Below are positions 48,878-63,480 of a stretch of DNA of 64,000 nt, piece after piece. Location: assembly GCF_009730915.1 (NCBI RefSeq), contig NC_052476.1, positions 11,686,162 through 11,750,161 on the forward strand. Reading direction: 5' to 3'. Position numbers and translations under genes: made by a program. The notes under the pieces are model-generated. The model worked only from the letters and a program-made list of their open reading frames with translations. It was not told where the DNA came from and searched no databases. The stretch is from Dioscorea cayenensis subsp. rotundata (Eukaryota; Streptophyta; Magnoliopsida; Dioscoreales; Dioscoreaceae). Every line of letters starts with the position of its first letter. The stretch's first letter is position 1.

Positions 48878-49040
48878 GCGCTGACAGTAATTTTCCGATC
48901 GCCACGTCAGCAAGCTGCATATGGTTACTCGCGGATGACCTCCCTGAGAAACAAAATTAAAAATCAATAACCGTTTGGATGCAAATTAAAGATTGGTAAC
49001 CAAAATGAAACAAAACCAAAGTTCAATAACCTACCAAAAA
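48878..49040 (-). repeat. MULE terminal inverted repeat, right (promoter side)
   Basis: Complement of the left repeat, closing with TTCAATAACCTACCAAAAA. Transcription of the transposase would start inward from here. Confidence 0.85.
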
Positions 49041-49412
49041 TTTATAAAACCAACAAAAGAAAGGTGGAGAGCAAATTTTACATTTTTGAACTCTAAAAAT
49101 TTTTAAATCTATAAAAAAAAAGTCACAATCCATCTCGGTTTTAAATTTTTTTTATATAATAATATTATCTTGTGGACTGTGGATTTCTTTGCACTTAGCT
49201 TTTAACCGCTAGGAGTGAAAGATATTATGTCAAAATATATTGAGATAGAGGTTGACAACCAAAAAGTTCCAAAAAAACTTTTTAATTTTAGACATTCCTT
49301 GTTGGGAATGATAATAGAACAATGTTTTTGTGCGTTAAAAGGCTACATTTCAAATTCTAAAATTAATGCCTCCATGCAACCTTTCAAGACAAAGGTCTTA
49401 TATCAATAAGAT
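49041..49412. other. Spacer between the MULE and a hAT element
   Basis: AT-rich, one 64-codon frame (49215-49409) with no recognised domain. It may be old repeat sequence. Confidence 0.35.
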
Positions 49413-49627
49413 GTTGTGTTTAGAGGGGGGCACGGGCTGACTTTTAGCTCGGCTAGGCCCGACCCATTTAGCTGATTTAGCAGGCCGGGTAGGTTACCTA
49501 TAACCAACTCTCATTGTAGTCAGACCAGGTTACTGGTCAAAGTATTCAAAACCCATGATCGCAAACTAACTTGCCAGGTCCATTGAGTCCCGGGTTGATC
49601 CGGTCAACTCGGCATGTTGACTTTATG

Positions 49628-49684
49628 GGATCTGAAACCCATGACCTCATGTTGGAGGTACAAAAACACTAACCACTCGAGCTA
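49628..49684 (-). ncRNA. tRNA-like pol III module (SINE head) in the hAT element
   Basis: Complement of 49684-49670 is TAGCTCGAGTGGTTA, a good A box. Complement of 49640-49628 is GGGTTTCAGATCC, close to the B box GGTTCGANNCC. The spacing of about 30 bases is tRNA-like. No cloverleaf is evident, so it is a promoter remnant of a tRNA-derived SINE rather than a tRNA gene. Confidence 0.55.
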
Positions 49685-50298
49685 TAATTTAACTTAGTAT
49701 ATTATTAGGAAAAAGTATGCACATACACACACACACATACACATATATATAGTTGTAGACTGTCGACTTTATTTGCACACTTCTTTCCAATTGTTTAAGA
49801 GCATCAATAGAGATATCAATTTCAATGTTTTAAATAGTAGCTAAGTAATAAAACTCGCACTATATTATTTTGATTAATTATAAAATATATTTTGGTGTTT
49901 AATGTTGGAAAGCCTTGAAGCTAATAATTTCTTATTTAATGTCAACATGATGAGTACAACTATAACAAACTTGAAAGTTTGAAACTAAATTTAAGAGAAA
50001 GAGTCCATCTTGATTATAACGAATTGATAAGTAGATGACAACTTTGATCTATATAAAGAGAACTATATGAGTTTTAATTTATCTCTCACTTAATAATGTA
50101 TATCAAATAACTTTAATTCGATAGGTAAAATAATTAAATGTAAGTCTTTCATTTTTTTAAAAATTATTTTGACTAGTCACAGATATTTTTTAAAATTATT
50201 AGAAATTCTTTTAAAAATTTTTTAAATTATAATTTAAAAAATCACTTTATGATTTATGGTTATTTATATATTTTTAAAGTCAATACATAAAAAAATTA

Positions 50299-50350
50299 TA
50301 GATCAAGTGGTTAGTGTGTTGGGTTTTTGATGTATAGGTCCTGCGATTCC
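50299..50350 (+). ncRNA. Second tRNA-like module, opposite orientation
   Basis: TAGATCAAGTGGTTA (50299-50313) resembles the A box and GGTCCTGCGATTCC (50337-50350) the B box. It is a diverged inverted copy of the module at 49628-49684, sharing 'aagtggttagtgt' and the following 'ggttttt'. Confidence 0.5.
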
Positions 50351-50618
50351 CATCAACCACTCCTTTTTTTAAAAATTTAAAATTTAGTTTACTAATAATA
50401 TATGTTATAATTTAAAAAAACATTAAAACCCTGCTGGGCCAGACAGGCTTAGCATGGACTAGGCAGATTTTGAAGTCATTCGGATCTGGCTCAGTTCATC
50501 CAAAAAATAAACTGAACCCGGTGGGCCCTGCTGGATCAACATGTCCCGACGGGTTTCTTCTGTAGCACTTGGTGGGTTGGGCCCGGTTAACCTGCCTGTA
50601 CTCCCCTTTAGTTGTGCT

Positions 50619-52800
50619 ATTCATAATTACATGCGAAAGTGGGCTTGACATGCCATTTTATGCAGAGTATGGAGAATATGAACCTTGAAAAAAAAACAGA
50701 TGATATCATTTAATTATGGGACACAAATTTAGAAATGGAGGGCTTTGAGAAAGTTATGATAGAACAAACTTATCAAGATTATTAGATAAAAGTGCAATTG
50801 AAAATAGCAGAGCCATTGTAATTATATTACAAACTGGATGCGCCTACATTATAATAATACTAAACATTTGAATTTTATTCTTGAATTATTTATATAAATG
50901 ATATTGAACATTTAACATATGTATTATATTGTCATCTTAAGGAGGCGTTTGGTTACCGGATTGGGAATGAGGGAGGAGTTGAATAGGAATGGAAATAAGG
51001 GGGAGTGAAGTAGGAATGAGATTAAAGAATGTGTTTGGTTGATAAGGTATGAGAAAATACTTCTATTTATATTTATTTTATGTTTATTTATTATAAAATG
51101 TATTATTTATATTAGTTTCATTAAAGTCATATGGTCATTAAATTATTGTTAAAATATAAAGCAATATCAATTACATTAAATAGCTGAGTCAAACAAATTT
51201 TTCATCAAAATTATTTAATTCATTGGCACTCAAGTCTTATTTGGAATGATTTTTTAAAAAAAGTGTTATTTTTTCAATTTGGTAGGATTTATGAAAAAAG
51301 TGTTTCTCAATATAAGTTAAGTGCTTCTCTGTATTTTATGTTTGGATATATTAATGTAGAAATACTTTTATATTTATAAATTTGGATGTGCATGTATAGA
51401 AAGACTTTTTTAAGTAGCAAATTAATAAAATGGCTATTCATTAAATTATAATAATATTCATAATATTCTAATTATTATGCATTTATCACACGGGGGTGAA
51501 CAAGACGGGCAAATAGGGGTTCAACTCCCCTTGGCACCAACGATCCCTTTATTTTGGGCGGAACAAGCCCTCCTCGCCATCGATGATCACCCATCTTTCC
51601 TTTACCTATAGGTTGCAGCCTCTTCCTCGCTAAGGCTGAAGACCCAAACTATGAAGAAGTCTCCTTATCTCCTACCTTTAAATTTCTGCTTTCTAGGTTT
51701 AGACGTCGGTGGTCGATAAGATGGGAAGATTCGGCTGTCAGCCGACTGCGGTTAAGGAAGAAAAAACCCTAGCCAAGATGAGAATTTGAAATCCATGAAA
51801 ATTATCGGATTGGATTGGGTTGTTTTTAATGCCTCGTGATTCGTACAAGTTATATTGGATTGTATTGTTTTTAAATACCTTGTGATATGTACAAGTTATA
51901 TTGAATTGAATGTTATTTAATGCCTTGTCATCTGTACACCACTAGATTTAAGTCAATTATGTTTGAATATTAAAATTGGTGGGCTTGTGTGTGTGTGTGT
52001 GTGAGACTTGTGGGCCAGCATGCTTATGTTTTATGAGCCAAGGAGAGGCAAGGTAGCTAGCAGATTTAAATTAAATATTTAATATTTCGGGAGTGGGATG
52101 AAAGGATATCCTCGACTCCACCCTGACCCTCGTAGGGAAATTTTTTTTGGCTTCGGCCCTGATCCTCGAAAAATTCATCGACCCGACCCCGATGGGGCGG
52201 GGAATTGGGTTCCTCGTATGAGCTGACCCTATTGACATCTCATTGTTACTTCCCTTGTGTATCTTTGAATTCCTCTACTCTATACTTGAGTTAGATGTTG
52301 TTGACTCAAGGTATTTTGTTAGCCTTGAGAGGTTGAGTGATGGGGTATCTCTCCTCGGGTTATCGTGGCCCGGGGCCCACAGGTCTGCGAGGGGATGAAA
52401 TGGGAGATCTTTAGATTTTGGAGGCATAGATGTAAAATGTTTGGAGAAAATTTTAAAAACTTAGGTCATTGATTTATTTTATAAGGGCAGCTAAATAATT
52501 ATGTAACCCCAAATATTTTTAAAGAAATATCACATGTCCAATTTCTTGAAAAATCAGTGCTTCTGTTATTTATTTTTATTTTTTTATAATAGATTTTGCT
52601 TCCATAAAGAAACCAATCCAAACAAATATATATATTTTTTTAGTCCAGAAACAAGCTTGAGCCCATAAACGCTTTCTGGGCTTCTGAAAAGCTAATCAAA
52701 AGAAGGCCTTAATCTTAAAAATTGCGATTCTTTATATTATAATAAACAAATTATAAATTCTCGTGTTCAATCCTGCCCATTGTTGTCCAACAATACGAAT
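50619..52800. other. Gene-free, transposon-fragment region
   Basis: Contains a MITE-like end at 50941 (GGAGGCGTTTGGTTACCGG), a stretch near 51229 (CTTATTTGGAATGATTTTT) and one near 52680 (AGCTAATCAAAAGAAGGCC) that look like decayed Tourist-type ends, a (TG)n run at 51987-52002, and a GC-rich fragment at 52088-52230 ('gaccctgatcctcg', 'ccccgatggggcgggg') resembling the hAT-like arms at 27912-28430. No gene seen. Confidence 0.4.
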
Positions 52801-52924
52801 CCCAGCCGTTCTTTATTGCTGAATCGGGACAAAATTTTCTTGGGTAATCTCAGCCGTTCATTCTACGAAACCCTATAGATAGCCTGATCTTCAAACCCTA
52901 GCGCGCACTACATATAACTTGTCA

Positions 52925-52933
52925 AAACCCTAA
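52925..52933 (+). promoter_or_regulatory. Telo-box in the RPS5 promoter
   Basis: AAACCCTAA, the telo-box found close to the start of plant ribosomal protein genes, lies about 110 bases before the RPS5 ATG. Related AAACCCTA words are nearby (about 52869 and 52893). Confidence 0.65.
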
Positions 52934-53037
52934 CCTTTTGGCACCCCCACGATCTTTCCCGCCGCCGGCTTGCCATTCTCTTCACCTTGTGCTTAGAGTT
53001 CCGTTGTAGCTCCTAGCGTGCTAGCTCGGTGGCAGCA

Positions 53038-56423
<3,386 letters not shown>

Positions 56424-57640
56424 ACCAAAACCCTGCTGTATGGACCCAGACTTGAAAAAGCCTCCTGTCTGATATGCTTGCGGTTTCCCTTATTACTTTT
56501 AATGCGCATGACGAACCAAGTGATTTTGTTTTGATATCTAATTTATTTGAAAGAATTGTTATTCATGAACCTAGCAAAATTTTTGGTTTAAGAGTCAAGA
56601 TTGCTGTCTATTGTGCGGCGTGCTTGAAAGGGTGTGACCAGTTAAATGGCTTGCTGTCGTTATCTGCTACACCATTTTTTTCCTTATTTTGTGGTAAAAT
56701 GGAAATTCTACTGCCATCTGTTTGCCTTTTTCCTCTGTCCCGTACCTTTCTTCTCATGCTGGTTTCCTCAAAATTGAGTGAGCTAGTGTTAACCCTTGTA
56801 GATTGCTGGATCACCAAGGTGAAAAGGCCTGGTGCCTATTCGGGGTTGAGGTTTGGTCGAAAGTGAGCAGGCGTTGATTCCTTTTAAGTCTCTCATTAAT
56901 TAAACTTATTATGGACTTATAAAAATTATCTCGTTGTTACTAATGTGAATTAAAGTCTTAGGTTGTAGGTTTAACATTTAATGTAGTCCTATTATTGTGA
57001 AATGGCCCATTCATTTCTGTTGAAGTGTTTTTAAACTGTAGGAGATCCTTCTATTATTCATTAAGTTTCTGTTAGGGCTGTTGATATAGCATTAATAATA
57101 TTCAAATAATATTAAAATGTAACAGAAAATTATTAAAATATTATTAAATAAAAAATTTATTAAGATGTTATTAAAATTTTTAAAATATTTAACATAAAAT
57201 AATAAGTTAATAAATGAAGATTTAAAAAGAATTACTTTTATATTTATATTTATTTATTTTAGAGAAATTGCTTAAAATATCTCTTTTACTTTCTCAATTG
57301 GCCAAACAGTCTTTTGATTTGGATATGGTCTTTTGATTTGTTCATATCCACACAAGGTTCTTTCTTTTGATTTGGATATGGTCTTTTGCTGTATAACCGG
57401 TTAAATACTATGTAAAATGACTATGTTGGCCTCATTGGGATCTCTCATTCTCAAGGTTTGAAAATTGGGAAGTTATTAAATAAGTATCACATACCCATAT
57501 TCATCTTCTCCCGAGAAAAGCCAATTCCTTTTATCTTCCTTCTCTGCACGAAGACATTGCCGGCGTTCAAGTTGCTACAACGAAGGAAAGAGCAATAACA
57601 TCCATGCCCTCTATGTGCCATGTCACAAATAGGTATGAAG
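56424..57640 (+). other. 3' UTR and flank of RPS5
   Basis: The 130-codon frame at 56474-56866 overlaps the likely 3' UTR and has no recognised domain. Around 57080-57240 the sequence is a TATTAAA-rich string. Near 57310 and 57363 'tcttttgatttggatatggt' is repeated. Confidence 0.45.
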
Positions 57641-58700
57641 GCTAGTGGCATTGGAGGCCAAAACTGTTTGTTTGGCCGGATTTGAAAATACTTGGATTTG
57701 AAAATCTTTGGATTTGAGAAATCCTTTGTTTGTTTAAATGGATTTCAATCTCCTTTATATTTTCAAATCCAAAAGTCATGGGATTTTGGAATTCGGCCAA
57801 AATGACCGAATTTCAAAATCCCATCCAGTGATTCCCATCTAGTAATTAATATACTAATTATATTAATTACTTATAATATTAATTACACTATAATTATATT
57901 TTATAAAATATTAAATAAAATATAATTGTAGTATAATTAATATTAGTAATATAATATATAATTCATATATTATATTATATTAATTATTTATTAAATAATT
58001 AATATATTATATTTTATTATAATAAATTAAGTATATATTAATTATATCAATTACACTATAATTATATTTTATAAAATATTAAATAAAATGCAATTATAGT
58101 GTAATTAATATTAGTAATATAATATATAATTCATATATTATATTATATTATATTAATTGTTTTAATAAAGATATATTATATTTTATTATAATAAATTAAG
58201 TATATATTAATTATATTAATTACTCATAATATTAATTATACCATAATTATATTTTATAAAATATTAAATAAAATATAATTATAGTGTAATTAATATTAAT
58301 AATATAGTATATAATTGATATATTATATTATATTAATTATTTTAATAAATAATTAATATATTATATTGTATTATAATAAATTAAGTATATATTAATTATA
58401 TTAATTACTCATAAAGTTAATTACACTATAATTATATTTTATAAAATATTAAATAAAATATAATTATAGTGTAATTAATATTAATAATATAATATATAAT
58501 TAATATATTATATTATATTAATTATTTAATAAAATCTAAATTAAAAAATCTTTCCAACCAAATACAAAATTTTGTGATTCAGCATTACAAAATACATCCA
58601 ACCAAACACTGGATTTGACTCTCCTGAATTTTCAAATACTAGAATTTGTAAATACAAATCCACTACATTTTCAACTCCATCCAACCAAACGCCCCCTAAG
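57641..58700. mobile_element. MITE-like element with 'CAAACGCCCCC' end
   Basis: The right end reads CCATCCAACCAAACGCCCCC, complement GGGGGCGTTTGGTTGGATGG, a common plant MITE terminus. The left end is weaker (GTTTGTTTGGCCGGATTTG near 57668). Both arms repeat phrases such as 'ttgaaaat', 'ggatttg' and 'tttcaaat' in inverted order. The core is a large AT tandem array (57855-58530). Left border and family are uncertain. Confidence 0.5.
57855..58530. repeat. Tandem array of a palindromic AT-rich unit (about 184 bp)
   Basis: Four units begin near 57855, 58039, 58208 and 58393. Each starts TAATTATATTAATTAC, contains TTACACTATAATTATATTTT and its complement ending TATAGTGTAATTAA, and closes with AAATTAAGTATATAT. 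Each unit is thus itself an imperfect palindrome. Unit 2 lacks about 17 bases. Confidence 0.9.
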
Positions 58701-60280
58701 GGCATTTAGATCTCGGATTGATGCCTTGGGAGTGGGAATCATATGCACCCAGAAATCCCACTCCCATGTTTGGTAATCAGGAAAGGATTGGGATTATTGA
58801 ATGTGGGTGTGTTGCATTACTTTTATGCCCTTCATTCAATAGAAAAAAACTTTACAGTTTCTTTATATTTTTTCTGTTGTTTCATCTCATCATTGCTTCA
58901 TCCAGTTTTGAGGTGGCTCACGATGTGCGTCCCCATACCTTTCGCTGGTGGTGCATGATCGCTTCCTTCGCTTGATTGTACTTCGCCAGCTACGATGCGG
59001 TGACGACCGTAACCCTATTCACCGTCAGCGATAATTCGTGTCACAGGCTCGTCACGCCCTCTTCTTTCACCATTCGCGAGATCGTATCCATGACGCTCTT
59101 GTAGTTTCGGTGCCCACGACGATCCGCCGGAGCAGCTCTTCTTCATCATGTTGTAGAGACCCATTCTCGTAGTGGAGTAGAGGGTCTAGCGGAGGCGGTG
59201 GCGGAGAGATGCCGAAGAACATAGCGGCAGGGCCTTCAGATATGAGGATCTGAATGCCGATAGAGATCAAGTTGGGCCGGTACGACTCTTCTTCTTTATG
59301 ATGTTTATGCAATTAAGTCATAAAACATAATCGACCAGCTTAATTTCTATAATATTAATATTGTTTTCATCATTATTGAGAAATATTTGAAGTGTTGGGT
59401 TCGGATAGTTTTTTTAATTATTGTTATTATTATTATAATGATTATTTTGAGATTTTGGATAATGATATTAAAATTGGTTAATGATTATGATCGGTTTATC
59501 ATAAATACAAGGATTTGTTAAATTATAATAATTAGTTGAAATATTTAATTATGTTTAATTAAAATAAATAATTAAATATATTGTAAATATTTAATAACAA
59601 ATAATGTTAATTATTTATTATTAAATATAAACTATTGTTTGGTAAAATAACATTCTATTTATATAAAAGGGCATAGGTGGAATTGGATTATTGTTGTGAA
59701 TAAACATTGTAATTTCTCTATAAAGTATTGAAGTTTCCATGTGCAGTTAGTTTGTGCAATTAGTTTGTGCTCTAATTTGAATTGAAATCAATAGAATTTG
59801 TATAGATTTTTGAAAACGAGTGTCTTTTGTGCGCATAATCTTTGATAATTGTTGTCATCATGTGAAATGTATTTTAGGTTTAGATTTTTGCAAATGTAAT
59901 TGATGTTCAAATTCTATGTTAGCAATCTAGTTACCCATGCTTTTGTCTTCTTCCGTTGTATATTCTATCCATCTAGGTTCATTTGAAACACATATTTGGT
60001 TGGTTCTGTTAAAAATGTGTTCGGATCATTAGCATTCAGGGTTCATGGCTTTTTATTATGAATGAGATTATTTACAGTGTTTATTGTTTAAATTTGTCTT
60101 TTTTTTTTTTTCTGTTAATTTATAAAGAACAATTGCTTGTAGCATGAGCTCTTGTTTCACATTATTTGCATACTATATTGTATGGTGAAGATATAGTGGT
60201 TTTGCCCTTCGTTGTTCATGGACTTTTTATCATCTGAACAATGTGTTTTGTTTGTGTGATTAGGAGGGTAATGATCAACC
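58701..60280. other. No recognised gene; possible LTR fragment
   Basis: 58715-58800 has 'gggagtgggaatc' and 'atcccactcccatgtttgg' in inverted order, a MITE trace. The minus-strand frame 59312-59067 (81 codons, GISPPPPPLDPLL) is not recognised. Around 59395-59830 the order TGTTGGG, TATATAAAAGG (59657), 'aaacattgtaatttc' resembles a Copia-type LTR, but no partner or primer site confirms it. Confidence 0.3.
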
Positions 60281-60550
60281 ATTTAGCAAATAATCTGAAT
60301 GGACGTTGTTACTTAGTACCACTTGCGGATACCATACGACAGTTGAAGGAGATGATGACATGAATGCACTGGGAGATCCTTCGACATACATTATTTAGCC
60401 ACCTTATGGACATTGAGCCCATAGTCCAAGAACGCAGTGTACTGGATGCATTAATGCAGGTGTTTGATGAGAGGAGTAAAAAATTCAATTTGGGGGACAG
60501 TCATTTGCAATTCAGGGTTAAAGATGTTTCATTGATTTTAGGATTATAAT
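60281..60550 (+). pseudogene. DUF1985/plant-mobile-domain-like fragment
   Basis: The frame from 60364 reads LRHTLFSHLMDIEPIVQERS, then FDERSKKFNLGDSHLQF and VKDVSLILGL. This pattern resembles the DUF1985-type or plant-mobile domains carried by Mutator-like and CACTA elements, which usually end in 'F.l..F.li.GL'. An in-frame stop follows at 60547. No flanking domain such as Ulp1 protease is seen. Family assignment is from memory of the pattern. Confidence 0.35.
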
Positions 60551-60786
60551 CTGATGGCACCGCAATAGACATCAAAAGAAAGAACATTGCGCATTTGAGA
60601 AGTATTTAGCGGAAGGAGTAGATAGAAATAGGGATTATCTGGTGAGATCTTTAATGCATCTGGTGCTCAAGAAAGAAAGGAAGAAAGAAGAAAATCTTAT
60701 GAAGCTTTTATTAGTGTATGTTATGGGATTACTACTTTTTTGCACAACTTCTTGTTCGGCATTGATGGATGCCTGATGCAAATGCA

Positions 60787-62077
60787 TGGATTGTCAAGTA
60801 TTGCCCTTGCGTGAGATAGGAATCGTATTCCACGGGGCCAAAAAACTTCTATTACTTCATTTTCATCTATTTCCTAATCTAAAACTTTGAATAATGAACA
60901 TTAACTAATAAAGGAAGAAAGGGGTGATTTGGACAAAGAGTCCCCCTAGGATTATCATTAAGTCCTAAACTAAGGATGATATTACTAATCTCGTGATGGT
61001 ATGTTGGACCAAGAGATCTCTAAAATAGATTAACCGAAAATCCTTTGGTGGTTAACCCCTAATCCCATAGGAGAGTTAACCGGAATCCCTTCTTAATCCA
61101 CTCCTCCTATGATCACAAAGTGCTCGGGGAGATCTCTAATGAGTGTGATCCTAATCTAGGATTCGACCCAACAATCTAAGGGCTACCGAATACTTGAATT
61201 CCTTGGCGTATCAACACAAGAAAATCCTTTTATAATATACGTGGATCTAGTACAAGTGAGTATCCCTCATCAAAAGTACAATCAAGAAATTGAATCACAG
61301 AGTTCTCATTTAATCCAGCACATTATGAGCTACAATAGATTGAATCACAAACCACAAGTTTCTACAAGAGAAATCAAACATCATTAACAAAGTTTATCAT
61401 CCAAAGTTACAAAGAACAACCCTAGTGTTCAACAAGTCTAAACCGCCAAATAAGTTAGTTCCTCATGAAAGAGGAACACTTGTACAACACCAAGGAAATT
61501 AAATATAAGAAAAGAAGTGTGAAATACTTCCTCTAATTTCATATCTCCTTGGATGGAATGAAGTTCTTGAAGTCTCGCCAACGATGCCGCCGATATCGCT
61601 CGACAAACGGCTTCTTTTCATGCCTTGGATTTTCCCCCAAGCTCTTTCTCCTTTGATTTCCTCTATCTTGGTGAAGAATAGGTTATAGATCATCAAAAAA
61701 TAACGCAAAGAAAGGTGGGACGTTGGGCCAAAAGGCCTAGAGAAAAATCCCCTCTTTTGTCCTTACTCGCCCCTTTTATAAGTCCCCAATTCATGCTGCC
61801 CGCAAAGAGCTGCATGATCCTTAAAAAGCTTTTCCTGAGCCTTGTGAGTGACCATATGGGCCGCATGGTAGCTCGCAAGGCTTTCAGCTAGGTTCGTGCG
61901 GGCATCCACGTGGGCCGCATGAAAATAAGGGCTCTATAGTACCAGCCACTTTAATATCTAAAGTAAAAAACAAATAAAACTAAATTAAACACAAGAGGGT
62001 CCTTGATCCAATAAAAATACATGCAAAGAGTATACAAATTATATATAAAAACATATACATTTTGATGCTTATCAGCA
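60787..62077 (-). mobile_element. Gypsy-type 3' LTR, minus orientation
   Basis: On the minus strand the block starts TGCTGATAAGCATC (62077) and ends GACAATCCA (60787), TG...CA bounded, about 1.29 kb. Directly upstream on that strand is AGGTGTGGGGA (62088-62078), a polypurine tract, which identifies a 3' LTR. The internal layout (an 'ggaatcc..cggttaactc' segment, then 'gggggactctttgtcc' near the end) is like long Tat/Athila-type LTRs. No relation in sequence to the 3627/13983 LTR family beyond style. The short minus frames near 61500-61880 are shadows. Confidence 0.7.
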
Positions 62078-62088
62078 TCCCCACACCT
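62078..62088 (-). other. Polypurine tract of the minus-strand Gypsy element
   Basis: AGGTGTGGGGA on the minus strand, immediately before the LTR start; it would prime plus-strand DNA synthesis. Confidence 0.65.
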
Positions 62089-63480
62089 AAGCGTTTGATT
62101 ATGCTCAAGCAAACAAATCATGAAGAATAAGGAAAATGATAAGTGGCTAAATGTACAACCTTAAGCTCAAATAGAAGAGAATCTCACAAGCATGAGGTGA
62201 AAGAAAATCAAGATGTTGAGTTACGGAAAATTCAGAACAAGATAGTCCCATTTTATCTAAATTGTTCCTGTGAGTGTGTGTGAACCTCCTATCTTACCTT
62301 CCTTACCCTAGATCAGTTTGGGGATTCCATTCACTCCACAGATAATGATTATCGGTCATAAAAGTGTTAAGCATACAATCAATGGACAATCAAGATCCTT
62401 TTAATTTCTATCTTAGATCCATAACCCCATTTGAAAGGGAATAGACAATCCAAAAGATCAATAGGTCTTTTTTTTCAACTAACGTAGACTGTACATTATT
62501 TTTCAGAGGGTTGCACATGCTGTTTAGGCACCAGAACACCTAGCTACTTGATTAAATACATATCTACATGAGCGTATTCATGCTTTACTAGCCGTTGGCT
62601 GAAGGAGTACTCTAGTTAGGAGCCTGAACCTTGAGATATTTAGCCAATATGAGCAGCGGAATACTATCTTTTACTTATTTCTAGCAATTGCGTATCTCAT
62701 GTCTCCTGGACTAGTCTACAAGTCAAAATATAACTAAGGCTATAGCTTACATAAGAATCAAAAGTCCTTAAAGGCCCATTGAGAATAGAACTTAACAATC
62801 TAAGGCCGCATCAAAGTGATGGGTTGGTAGGAGTGCGCGAGAAAGAGGTTTAGTGAAAGAGTGTGTGGAAAAACACTGAAGATAAAACAAGACTTTTATT
62901 AAAGAACACCAAAATAAAAACTCACATCTATCATTCTTTCAAGCTAGGAGATTCTCAACAAGATGATCATAGATATCATAGGTGACACTTGCATGTAAAG
63001 GTGGCTCAATTAAATACAAAATACCCCATCCCCACACCTAATATCGTATGTTGCCTCAATATACATAAATTAGTAGAATATGGTGGGATTATGTAATGAA
63101 AATAAAGGGGACGGTGTAAGTGAACTTCTCCGCTTTATATATAATGACTTGCAGTTCACAACTTGAACATAGGGTGTGGCTGGTTCCATGGGTCCAATCC
63201 GGCCTCCAAAGAAAAAAATGGGGAGAAATCATCTTATTCCCTTAGAGCCTTGCAAGAAGGGATCATCAATTAAAAAAAAAACAAAAAATTCACAAAATGG
63301 AGAGCAAACTCACAAGCAAATTAAGCTAAACAAAGATACTAAAGCAAAAAGGAAAAAGGTCCATGCTAATCTTAGTCTCAAGAGTCAAGTTGCTTATTTT
63401 ACAAAAATTTACCAAAAATTCAAATAAATTGGAGTTTCAACATTCACATATCATTCACCAAGATTTGAGTCAAGAGATGT
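62089..63480 (-). mobile_element. 3' internal non-coding part of the Gypsy element
   Basis: Sequence upstream of the polypurine tract on the minus strand has no polymerase or integrase motifs. A second 'ccccacaccta' word (complement of the tract) sits at about 63031-63042, typical of the long non-coding 3' region of Tat/Athila-type elements. The + frame 63176-63427 is Lys-rich and not recognised. The right border is arbitrary. Confidence 0.45.

Larger units (their letters stand above)
41005..49040 (-). mobile_element. Mutator-like element (MULE), about 8 kb, nearly complete
   Basis: Two inverted terminal repeats of about 160 bp enclose an eight-exon minus-strand transposase gene. The left repeat opens TTTTTTGGTAGGTCATTGAA and the right, complemented, TTTTTGGTAGGTTATTGAA; shared inner words include GTTTCATTTTGGTTACC, CTTTAATTTGCATC, 'cgagtaacc', and 'ctgtcagcgc'. 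Similarity may extend weakly outward ('ttttgttgg' on both sides), so the exact outer end is uncertain and no 9 bp target duplication could be assigned. The promoter-side third (46042-48878) holds leader or intron DNA, a hairpin element and a tandem array. Confidence 0.85.
49421..50610. mobile_element. Non-autonomous hAT element, 1190 bp
   Basis: Ends TAGAGGGGGGCACGGGC and, complemented, TAAAGGGGAGTACAGGC form imperfect inverted repeats of the hAT kind. Flanking 8 bp GTTGTGTT (49413-49420) and GTTGTGCT (50611-50618) match at seven of eight positions. Subterminal arms are GC-rich ('ggcccgacc', 'gggcccggtt'), the middle AT-rich. It has no transposase and carries two tRNA-like modules in opposite orientation. 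Confidence 0.85.

Noticed and set aside
40980..49060. Target duplication for the large MULE
   Set aside because: No direct 9-11 bp repeat fits around either possible end; the outward similarity 'ttttgttgg' is inverted, not direct.
49628..50350. True tRNA genes
   Set aside because: A and B boxes are present but imperfect, and no acceptor stem or anticodon arm can be drawn.
56474..56866. 130-codon frame after RPS5
   Set aside because: It overlaps the expected 3' UTR, has no recognised domain and no splice relation to RPS5.
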